Assembly: GCA_963675575.1 (NCBI GenBank)
Contig: OY776378.1
Span: 2,418,001-2,482,000 of the forward strand
Source of the DNA: JAGLOK01 sp963675575
GTDB lineage: Bacteria > Bacillota > Clostridia > Christensenellales > UMGS416
Length of the DNA stretch: 64,000 nt
Reading direction: 5' to 3'
The stretch's first letter is position 1, and every line of letters begins with the position of its first letter. The translations under genes were made by a program, and so were the position numbers. Of this stretch, positions 43,567 through 50,653 are shown piece by piece. The notes beneath the pieces are model-generated. The model worked only from the letters and a program-made list of their open reading frames with translations, made no database searches and was not told where the DNA came from.

Positions 43567-44904
43567 CTACTGCCTCAGTGTGAAGTCCGCATAAGCTTCT
43601 GAACCATGCTCGTGCATGTCGAGACCTTGGATTTCTTCAGTCTCATCAACACGCAAACCGTTTGTCTTTTTGATTATTGTAAATAATACGAATGCTGTCC
43701 CAAGTGTCCAAGCCATAACAGCTGCAACGCCGAGAGCTTGTACACCAAGCAGTGAGAACCCACCTCCATATAAGAGTCCGCCATCAGTTGCGAATATACC
43801 AACCATCAATGTTCCGAATGCCCCACAGACACCATGAACGGATACCGCACCAACAGGATCATCGACTTTGAGTACGCGTTCAACGAATTCAACAGCGAAT
43901 ACAACCAATACTCCAGCCATTGCGCCGATTGCTATAGCGCCTGGCATTGATACGTTTGCACAGCCGGCTGTGATTGCTACCAAACCCGCTAATGCGCCGT
44001 TTAATGTCATAGACACATCTGGTTTGCCGTATTTGAGCCACGTAACTATCATGGTAAGTACCGCACCTGCCGCCGCAGAAAGGTTAGTTGTCATTGCGAT
44101 GTGTCCGATTGCACCGTCAGCTGCAGCTTCAGAACCGGGGTTAAATCCGAACCAACCGAACCAAAGTATGAATACACCGAGAGCGGCGAGAGTGATAGAG
44201 TGACCGGGTATTCCGTGAGGCTTTCCTTCTTTGCTGTATTTGCCGATACGTGGTCCAAGAATAGCCGCGCCTACAAGAGCCGCCCAACCACCAACAGAAT
44301 GAACAACAGTTGAACCCGCAAAGTCTACAAAGCCTAGTCCTTCAAGCCAGCCTCCACTGCTGATGCCTGCCAATGATCCCCAAGCCCAGTGACCAACAAC
44401 AGGATATATTATAAGCGAGATGAAAGCCGAGTATATTACGTATGAAGAAAACTTTGTTCTTTCAGCCATAGCACCTGAAACAATTGTTGCCGCGGTGGCC
44501 GCGAACACAGTCTGGAACAACACGAAAGCCGGTGTGTTACCAACAAAGCCCGCAATAGGAACTGCGTCTGCGCCGCTCAGGAAGAATGCCGAGCTGCCAA
44601 AGAGACCCATTACGTCCTGTCCGAACATGATACCATATCCAAAGCAGAAGAACATGAGGGAGCCGACCGCAAAGTCCATAAGGTTTTTCATTATGATGTT
44701 ACCTGCGTTCTTCGCACGGGTCAATCCCGTTTCAACCATTGCAAATCCTGCTTGCATGAAGAAAACTAGGAACGCGGATACCAATAACCAAACTACGTCG
44801 ATTGCTGCTTGCAAATCGCCCATATCATCGGCAAGAGCCGTAAAAGGTATTGAGCAAACTGCTATTGTTATAATAATAAATGCAATTATTGATTTTCTTT
44901 TCAT
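43567..44904 (-). CDS. amtB: Ammonium transporter AmtB
   Basis: A 445-residue Amt channel with a signal-like first helix and eleven further helices. Family stretches include QAGFAMVETGLTRAKNAGNI, DFAGSTVVHSVGGWAALVGAAILGPR, the ALGVFILWFGWFGFNPGS block and PVGAVSVHGVCGAFGTL. The pore His pair (STVVHSVGG and VSVHGVCG) is present. The C-terminal tail ends KKTNGLRVDETEEIQGLDMHEHGSEAY, the part that PII proteins contact. AAGGAG precedes the ATG. It follows glnK by 32 bp, the standard pairing. Confidence 0.97.
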   Translation of the reverse strand: MKRKSIIAFIIITIAVCSIPFTALADDMGDLQAAIDVVWLLVSAFLVFFMQAGFAMVETGLTRAKNAGNIIMKNLMDFAVGSLMFFCFGYGIMFGQDVMGLFGSSAFFLSGADAVPIAGFVGNTPAFVLFQTVFAATAATIVSGAMAERTKFSSYVIYSAFISLIIYPVVGHWAWGSLAGISSGGWLEGLGFVDFAGSTVVHSVGGWAALVGAAILGPRIGKYSKEGKPHGIPGHSITLAALGVFILWFGWFGFNPGSEAAADGAIGHIAMTTNLSAAAGAVLTMIVTWLKYGKPDVSMTLNGALAGLVAITAGCANVSMPGAIAIGAMAGVLVVFAVEFVERVLKVDDPVGAVSVHGVCGAFGTLMVGIFATDGGLLYGGGFSLLGVQALGVAAVMAWTLGTAFVLFTIIKKTNGLRVDETEEIQGLDMHEHGSEAYADFTLRQ

Positions 44905-44936
44905 TTTACTGTCTCCTTAAATTAGTAGAAATTCTT

Positions 44937-45275
44937 TTAAAGAATTTCTTCTCCACTTTCACCTGTACGTACGCGATAAACTTCGCTGCACTCATAAACA
45001 AATATTTTCCCGTCGCCTACTTCTCCGGTTCTTGCCGTTTCCATGATTTCTGGCAGAAGTTTTTCTGCTTTATCATCAGAAAGAACCATTTCCACCTTTA
45101 CCTTCGGAAGCAAGTTTATAGATATTTCTGTTCCACGATACATTACTTTGCGACCTCTTTGCTGTCCGCATCCGTTTACCATGTATACAGTCATCCCATA
45201 AATGCCTTTTTCATTCATCAGGTCCTTTAAATCTTCGAGCTTATCCGGTCTTATTACGATTTCAAGTTTTTTCAT
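44937..45275 (-). CDS. glnK: PII family nitrogen regulator (GlnK-like)
   Basis: A 112-residue PII protein. MKKLEIVIRPDKLEDLKDLM is the first strand and helix, followed by the T-loop GCGQQRGRKVMYRGTEIS, LLPKVKVEMVL and TGEVGDGKIFVY. Tyr46 is kept but residue 51, the uridylylated Tyr of proteobacterial PII, is Ile. Control by uridylylation is therefore unlikely; ATP/ADP/2-oxoglutarate binding should do it. It gates the neighbouring AmtB. AAAGGAGAGGAG precedes the ATG. Two structured RNA elements lie between glnN and this gene. Confidence 0.95.
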   Translation of the reverse strand: MKKLEIVIRPDKLEDLKDLMNEKGIYGMTVYMVNGCGQQRGRKVMYRGTEISINLLPKVKVEMVLSDDKAEKLLPEIMETARTGEVGDGKIFVYECSEVYRVRTGESGEEIL

Positions 45276-45307
45276 GATTTGCTCCTCTCCTTTATGGATA
45301 TAAATTA

Positions 45308-45357
45308 AACGCCCGACTATAAGCTATTTTAAGTGCTTAAATTCGGGCGTCATTGCC
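45308..45357 (-). ncRNA. GCAAYGACG hairpin, copy 3 (leader of glnK)
   Basis: On the minus-strand RNA, GGCAAUGACGCCCGA opens a 9-bp helix with UCGGGCGUU (45308-45316 and 45343-45351). A 3x3 internal loop follows, then a UAAGC/GCUUA inner helix. A weak U-rich run follows (UUUAAUUU). It shares the 5' motif and the two-level fold with copies 1 and 2. It lies 33 nt before the glnK ATG. Confidence 0.6.
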
Positions 45358-45436
45358 TTATTGATATTTAGTTGTCGTTTTTTCTGTCATCGCTTTTTTA
45401 AATGACTTTCATGTTGTTTTTAATATAATATGACAA

Positions 45437-45491
45437 AACACCGGAAACGGTTGCATTAGAGCATACAATGCAAGTCTCCGGCGTCATTGCC
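45437..45491 (-). ncRNA. GCAAYGACG hairpin, copy 2 (behind glnN)
   Basis: On the minus-strand RNA, GGCAAUGACGCCGGA forms a 9-bp helix with UCCGGUGUU (45437-45445 and 45477-45485). A 3x5 internal loop follows, then a 7-bp inner helix UUGCAUU/AAUGCAA. UUUUG follows. It may also act as a glnN terminator. GGCAAUGACGCC is identical to copy 3 over 12 nt although the downstream helix differs. Confidence 0.6.
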
Positions 45492-45536
45492 AAAGTCTAA
45501 GAGAATAAATCTCTTTTTATTAAGTTAAGTAGGTAT

Positions 45537-47627
45537 TTATACCTTGAAAAGCAAGTCACCGTAGGTGGGCAAAGGCCAAATTTCTTCATCGCAGATGACT
45601 TCCATCTTGTCCGCTACTGCGCGAAGATCTCCCATCTTTGCAAATACATCATCCCTGTAGGCTGCAGCCATTTCTTCCGCGCCTTCCAATGAAGATGCTT
45701 TTTCCAAGGCCGAGTTCAATTCCTTGATTTTTGCTTTAAGAGCCGCATTCAGTGAAGAAATCTCTGTCAAGACATCAGCCTGCGCGGATATATCGGCTGA
45801 AACACCTGTTGCAGCGATTGAGTTTATACCTTTAGCAATCTGTGAAGCGAACTTCATTCCGGCAGGTAGTATCTCACGGTTTGCTATTTCAAGTGTTGCC
45901 ATAGCTTCAATGTTTATAGTATTTATATAGTGCTCAAGCAAAACTTCCTGACGAGCATGCACTTCCTCAGCGCTTAAAACGCCTTGGCTTTCAAACAATT
46001 TAACGTACTTATCTTGAGTCATTACCTGAATCGCATCAACTGTGTTGTTGATGTTTGGAAGGCCGCGCTTAGCAGCTTCTTTAACCCAATCATCAGAATA
46101 GTTGTTTCCGTTAAATACAACTTTGCCATTATTTGTCCACACTTCTTTAACAAGTGCCTGGACAGCTTTGTCCAAATCATCCGCTTTTTCAAGCTTATCT
46201 GCAATTTCTTCTAAAGTCTTTGCGACCATAGCGTTTATAACAAAGTTCGGGCCTGCAATAGACTGTGAAGAACCAACCATGCGGAATTCAAACTTATTGC
46301 CTGTGAAAGCGAACGGTGAAGTACGGTTTCTGTCTGTTGAGTCCTTAGGCAGGTGAGGCAATGTTGAAGCGCCGATTTTTATAACGCCGTTTTCTGTGCC
46401 GGTAAGGCTAGTGCCATTTGCAACAGATTCCATAACTCTCGTAAGTAAGTCTCCCAAGAAAATAGAAATTATCGCCGGAGGTGCTTCATTTGCGCCCAAA
46501 CGGTGATCATTTCCCGGGCTTGCCGCAGATGCCCTTAGAATTTCAGGATTTTCGTCAACCGCTTTAACAACCGCTGAAAGGAAAGTCAAAAACTGCGCGT
46601 TCTCCTGAGGTGTGTCGCCGGGATCAATAAGGTTAATGCCATCATCTGTTCCCATTGACCAGTTGTTGTGTTTTCCGGAACCGTTTACGCCTGCAAATGG
46701 TTTTTCATGAAGCAAACATACAAGTCCATGTTTCAAAGCGACCTTCTGAGCCATTTCCATAACCAGTTGATTATGGTCGGTAGCTATATTTGTTGTGGAA
46801 TACACAGGCGCCATCTCATGCTGTGCCGGTGCCACTTCGTTGTGCTTTGTGGTTGAAATAACTCCCAGTTTCCAAAGTGTTTCATCAAAGTCCTTCATAA
46901 AGTCTGAAACACGTTGCTTGAGTGAACCAAAATATTGGTCATCCATTTCCTGGCCTTTTGGAGAGGGCGCTCCAAAGAGGGTGCGCCCTGTGAAAAGTAA
47001 ATCTTTTCTCTTTTCATAGAGCTTCTTATCAATTAAGAAATATTCCTGTTCGGGACCAACATAAGATGTAACTTTGCTTGCTGTTGTGTTCCCGAATATT
47101 TTCAAAACTCTCATAGCCTGCTTTGAAAGAGCGTCCATCGAGCGTAAAAGCGGTGTCTTTTTGTCCAGCGCAAATCCTGTATATGAACAGAATGCGGTGG
47201 GTATATATAGCGAATCATCCTTTACAAACGCTGGGGATGTGCAATCCCATGCAGTATATCCTCTTGCCTCAGCTGTCTGGCGAAGTCCACCATTTGGGAA
47301 AGACGAAGCATCAGGTTCTCCCTGAATCAATTCTTTGCCTGAGAATGAAAGAATGACTTTGCCCACGCCCTGTGGATTTAAGAAAGAATCATGTTTTTCG
47401 GCAGTTATGCCTGTCATAGGCTGAAACCAGTGAGTGTAGTGGGTCGCGCCCTTTTCTACCGCCCAATCTTTCATGACGTTTGCAACAACGTCGGCTACTT
47501 CAAATGACATCTGCTCTCCGGTGTCCATAAAGCACTGCACTTGTTTGTATATCGCTTTAGGCAACCTTTCGCGCATCACTTCATCTGTAAATACATCACT
47601 ACCGAAGATTTTTGTTACGTTTTTCAT
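45537..47627 (-). CDS. glnN: Glutamine synthetase type III (GlnN)
   Basis: A 696-residue type III glutamine synthetase. Key blocks are EVAPAQHEMAPVYSTTNIA, HEKPFAGVNGSGKHNNWS (ammonia/glutamate and metal sites), SAASPGNDHRLGANEAPPAIIS and NRTSPFAFTGNKFEFRMVG. The N- and C-terminal extensions typical of type III are present (VTKIFGSDVFTDEVMRERLP; EEIWPLPTYGDLLFKV). It joins ammonium to glutamate. AAGGAG lies 7 nt before the ATG. With glnK and amtB it makes an ammonium assimilation block. Its leader has a terminator-like hairpin with a conserved motif. Confidence 0.97.
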   Translation of the reverse strand: MKNVTKIFGSDVFTDEVMRERLPKAIYKQVQCFMDTGEQMSFEVADVVANVMKDWAVEKGATHYTHWFQPMTGITAEKHDSFLNPQGVGKVILSFSGKELIQGEPDASSFPNGGLRQTAEARGYTAWDCTSPAFVKDDSLYIPTAFCSYTGFALDKKTPLLRSMDALSKQAMRVLKIFGNTTASKVTSYVGPEQEYFLIDKKLYEKRKDLLFTGRTLFGAPSPKGQEMDDQYFGSLKQRVSDFMKDFDETLWKLGVISTTKHNEVAPAQHEMAPVYSTTNIATDHNQLVMEMAQKVALKHGLVCLLHEKPFAGVNGSGKHNNWSMGTDDGINLIDPGDTPQENAQFLTFLSAVVKAVDENPEILRASAASPGNDHRLGANEAPPAIISIFLGDLLTRVMESVANGTSLTGTENGVIKIGASTLPHLPKDSTDRNRTSPFAFTGNKFEFRMVGSSQSIAGPNFVINAMVAKTLEEIADKLEKADDLDKAVQALVKEVWTNNGKVVFNGNNYSDDWVKEAAKRGLPNINNTVDAIQVMTQDKYVKLFESQGVLSAEEVHARQEVLLEHYINTINIEAMATLEIANREILPAGMKFASQIAKGINSIAATGVSADISAQADVLTEISSLNAALKAKIKELNSALEKASSLEGAEEMAAAYRDDVFAKMGDLRAVADKMEVICDEEIWPLPTYGDLLFKV

Positions 47628-47657
47628 TTGTATGCTCCTTACGTTAATAATATTCTC

Positions 47658-47677
47658 AAAGAGGTTTCGCCCTCTTT
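47658..47677 (-). promoter_or_regulatory. Second hairpin in the glnN leader
   Basis: AAAGAGG pairs with CCTCTTT around a 6-nt loop, between the terminator-like element and the glnN ribosome site. On the minus strand no U-run follows. The A-run just before it can pair with the U-run of the upstream hairpin, so an alternative fold is possible. Confidence 0.5.
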
Positions 47678-47682
47678 TTTTT

Positions 47683-47734
47683 AAAAAAAAGACATTTCAA
47701 TCGCCGTGTTTTTCGGCTGTTGAAACGTCGTTGC
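47683..47734 (-). ncRNA. GCAAYGACG hairpin, copy 1, with U-run (glnN leader attenuator)
   Basis: On the minus-strand RNA, AGCAACGACGUUUCA forms a 9-bp helix with UGAAAUGUC (47721-47729 and 47691-47699). A 3x3 internal loop follows, then an inner helix GCCG/CGGC. Eight U follow at once (47683-47690). Helix plus U-run is a terminator within the leader, before the glnN start. The same 5' motif occurs in copies 2 and 3. Confidence 0.7.
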
Positions 47735-47761
47735 TTCTTTTCTATTCAATTTATTAGCTGT

Positions 47762-47790
47762 ATATTACAACATGCAAATTAAAAATGCAA
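47762..47790 (-). promoter_or_regulatory. Putative glnN promoter
   Basis: TTGCAT (47785-47790) and TAATAT (47762-47767) on the minus strand are 17 bp apart. The predicted start lies about 20 nt before the attenuator-like hairpin, giving a leader of roughly 125 nt. Confidence 0.6.
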
Positions 47791-47916
47791 GCGTTTTTTT
47801 TAGAAAATCATATTTTTTTTAATATTTATACGGAATTTAAGATTTTTCATGCTTTTTTTGCAGGAAAAATTAATATTCTTGCATATTCTTTGAAAAACGG
47901 CCCTTTATTTATCTTT

Positions 47917-49485
47917 TTAAACCAATTCAGTGTTCGAAAACAGCTTTCTTCCAAGTAACATAATCAAAAAGCTTATAACTGCGCAATATATCGCAACACC
48001 AATCGGGGCAAGCCACACTATTATTTGCACATCTTTAAACACGCTGGTGACAATAATAAATCCTACTAACGCAGGCGCAGTTATCAGCGTAATAGCTAAA
48101 ACTTTGAATAAACCCGAAAGAGTTCCGTTGTACATGGAGCCAAACATCCGCCTTCCCAATACTGTACCATATATAAACAAGGCGCCTATGGACATATACG
48201 CCAAGATATATCCCGCCAGCAAAATAGGATCAAGCCCCGTAATAATAAACAGCGGGATAAACACGGCTGCACCATCAACCAAATGCTTTATGTGATTGGC
48301 CGCCGTCGCATACCAAAGCTTGCTCAAAGAACTTCCCGGCAAGAGGTATATGAACGGAGTTGAAAGTTCGTTTACCCACTTCCCGCTAAAAGCAAAAATA
48401 AAGTTAAGGTATATTGATACATACAAAGCAATGGCTATTGGAACATTCGCGTTTTTGAAAATAAATCCGCCCGCAACTCCTACCACAAGCATTATAATAG
48501 TCACCTTGTCAACAAACATAAATCCTGCTTTTTTAAACTCAAGCATTTGTCTGTAAAATATCGCTTTAGCCCCTGTTCCTTTATAGTCAATAGATGCCTT
48601 GCGTGCTTTCTTGGGCCCAAGGTTCATGTTTGAGCCTCCGCTTCGCTTCATCTTAATCATACGCTCTTTTTGGTCAGTTTGCTTAAGCACTTCCTCATAA
48701 AATGGAATCTCTGAAGATAAAAGCCTCCACAGAATAAGCCCAAGTGTTGCGGCCAAAAGAGCAATTGCTCCCCAAGTCCAAGGTGTAAATCCCAATTTCG
48801 CGGCTTTGAGTACCACCACCAGCCAGCCTAAAATAGGCACAAATTCAAATGCTTGCCCCCCGATAAGTATCCTTGCCGCTTCCAGCGGATCTCCTTTATA
48901 TATGGTCAATCCGATAAATGCGGCAGCCAGCGCTATTGCTATCCACAAAAATATTTTTCGCATCACTCTTTTCGCCCCATCTTTGCGAAGGGTTGTTGAA
49001 TATAGCAGCATGCTGCTTACCGGCATATATAGCACTGTAAAGAACACCGGAATCAAAAAAACATAAAAGCCTCCGTATGTAAGCCCGAATAAATTTCTTA
49101 TGTTAAACGACTGGAAAACAAACCACAAAACCACCAAAATACTTATGCCGAGCTGTTTAATAAAACCATATATCAATATAAGTTTAGGTGACACGGGAGA
49201 TGGAAACACAAACTGAATATCAGCCTTGCGGTATGATGAACTTCCTTTTTCTATTCCGTTATTTATTGTAAACCCAGCCACAATCAGTATAAGCGCCGCA
49301 AATGCTGAATTTATATACTCAGTAGGAATCCATTGTTGAAAATCATCAACTTTTGTATTTCCGTAAAGCATAATACCAAATAATACAAACAAAAAAACTA
49401 CAAGCACAAGCTGGCCCTTTTTCTTTTTGATATTGCGCACAAAGCCCTTGAAGTTCGCCCAAATAAGATATGCCATCGCTCTCAT
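47917..49485 (-). CDS. ABC exporter permease (putative ABC_export type)
   Basis: A 522-residue membrane protein with about eleven hydrophobic helices and a cytosolic loop rich in Lys/Arg (TDQKERMIKMKRSGGSNMNLGPKKARK, about 265-300). FVFPSPVSPKLILIYGFIKQ fits the large permeases that pair with Ccm/Nat-type ATPases in Firmicutes (ABC_export family). The start overlaps the ATPase stop by 4 bp, so both form one exporter. The substrate is unknown. Confidence 0.82.
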   Translation of the reverse strand: MRAMAYLIWANFKGFVRNIKKKKGQLVLVVFLFVLFGIMLYGNTKVDDFQQWIPTEYINSAFAALILIVAGFTINNGIEKGSSSYRKADIQFVFPSPVSPKLILIYGFIKQLGISILVVLWFVFQSFNIRNLFGLTYGGFYVFLIPVFFTVLYMPVSSMLLYSTTLRKDGAKRVMRKIFLWIAIALAAAFIGLTIYKGDPLEAARILIGGQAFEFVPILGWLVVVLKAAKLGFTPWTWGAIALLAATLGLILWRLLSSEIPFYEEVLKQTDQKERMIKMKRSGGSNMNLGPKKARKASIDYKGTGAKAIFYRQMLEFKKAGFMFVDKVTIIMLVVGVAGGFIFKNANVPIAIALYVSIYLNFIFAFSGKWVNELSTPFIYLLPGSSLSKLWYATAANHIKHLVDGAAVFIPLFIITGLDPILLAGYILAYMSIGALFIYGTVLGRRMFGSMYNGTLSGLFKVLAITLITAPALVGFIIVTSVFKDVQIIVWLAPIGVAIYCAVISFLIMLLGRKLFSNTELV

Positions 49486-50192
49486 AATGCGCTTTCCTCC
49501 CCCGCCTGGCCCGTAACTTCAAAAAATACTGTTTCAAGGCTGTTCGGATCGACTTCTTTGCTGTCCAATTTTTTTTCAACTTTGCCAAGGTGCATGATAT
49601 AGGCTTTATCCCAAATTTCTTTAATGCTGTCTATTATGTGTGTGCTGATAAACACAGCTTTACCCTGAGCTTTTAGCTCTGAAAAAACTTTTTTAAGCTC
49701 GCGGATAGCGGCTGGGTCAAGTCCAATCATAGGCTCGTCAAACAAAACTACTTCAGAATCGATAAGAAGCGCGCAGCATATGCTCACCTTTTGGCTCATT
49801 CCCTTTGAAAGCTCTTTACCCACCTTATCTCTGTGAACATCCAAATCAAAGCGTGCAAGAAGCTTTTCGGCCTTCGCTTCCCATTCTGACACATCATACG
49901 CTTTCGCCATAAACTCCATATGTTCCATAGGCGTCAGCAAGTCGTACAGTGAAGGAACTTCCGGAACATATGCCAAAAGCTTTCTTGCCTCGGGAGTTTT
50001 ATTATTATGTCCACATATATATATTTCGCCTTCATAACGTAATACTCCGATTATGCACTTCATCATCGTGCTTTTTCCGGCTCCGTTTGGCCCAAGCAAA
50101 ATAGATATCGTACCAGGGGCCGCCGCAAGGCTTGCATCATTTACCGCAGTGACCTTGTCATATTTTTTTGTTAATCCTTTTACTTCAAGCAT
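49482..50192 (-). CDS. ABC exporter ATP-binding protein
   Basis: A 236-residue ABC ATPase. Walker A GPNGAGKSTMM (about 34-44), signature LSKGMSQKVSICCALL, Walker B VVLFDEPMIGLDP and H-loop VFISTHIID. The signature is SKG rather than SGG, as in several CcmA/NatA-type exporters. It is the first gene of a two-gene unit and is divergent from the aspS leader. Role: energising the adjacent 522-residue permease. Confidence 0.93.
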   Translation of the reverse strand: MLEVKGLTKKYDKVTAVNDASLAAAPGTISILLGPNGAGKSTMMKCIIGVLRYEGEIYICGHNNKTPEARKLLAYVPEVPSLYDLLTPMEHMEFMAKAYDVSEWEAKAEKLLARFDLDVHRDKVGKELSKGMSQKVSICCALLIDSEVVLFDEPMIGLDPAAIRELKKVFSELKAQGKAVFISTHIIDSIKEIWDKAYIMHLGKVEKKLDSKEVDPNSLETVFFEVTGQAGEESAL

Positions 50193-50315
50193 AATTTTAC
50201 CTCATATTTATTTTTTTTAAATTATAACACTTTATCTGATTTTTAAAAATTTTCAGCACTAAAAACATATGTTTTCATTTTGAAATATACAAAGCATCAC
50301 TTAAACGCAAATAAT

Positions 50316-50344
50316 TTGACTTCGCGGTTTAAATGATATATAAT
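50316..50344 (+). promoter_or_regulatory. Promoter of the T-box-aspS-gatCAB operon
   Basis: TTGACT (50316-50321) and TATAAT (50339-50344) are separated by 17 bp. Transcription should start near 50351, at the 5' end of the T-box leader. Confidence 0.9.
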
Positions 50345-50350
50345 GCCATT

Positions 50351-50619
50351 TAATCAAATACCAAAGGCGATGACAAAAAGCTTTTAAAGCATCGCTATAA
50401 ACAATTGATAGAGAAGGATGCCTTGGCTGGAAGCATCCGCACACTGTTTATAGCCGATAAACCTTTTGTAGCCTGCATATCGAAAGTAGTTACGAGTAGA
50501 CTTGCACGCTGTGGCTATTATTCACAGCGTTAACAAAAGAGGGGTGTGCTTTGCACCTAAATAAAGGTGGTACCACGGAACTTCCGTCCTTTTGTAAGGA
50601 TAGGAGGTTTTTATTTTTT
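50351..50619 (+). promoter_or_regulatory. T-box leader controlling aspS-gatCAB
   Basis: The T-box sequence AAAGGTGGTACCACGG lies at 50563-50578. A terminator follows (AACTTCC-TCCTT against AAGGA-GGAGGTT, 50579-50609) with TTTTTATTTTTT. Stem I shows the helix GCTATAAAC/GTTTATAGC and a distal hairpin GGATGC/GCATCC (50416-50438). Its base may be AAAGG/CCTTT. The candidate specifier region GATAAAC (50456-50462) holds both GAU (Asp) and AAC (Asn). Uncharged tRNA would block the terminator. Confidence 0.93.
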
Positions 50620-50653
50620 ATATAAAACTTTCAAAGAAAAAGGAGTCAATACA

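Noticed and set aside
45276..45536. Known glutamine riboswitch or ANTAR dual hexaloop element
   Set aside because: The loops are 9-10 nt rather than six, and the conserved blocks of those families as I remember them are missing. I therefore list the hairpins as an unassigned RNA.
50567..50653. N-terminal extension of aspS beginning at 50567
   Set aside because: It would be encoded by the T-box terminator and its U-run. A GTG at 50654 with AAGGAG gives the normal AspRS length.
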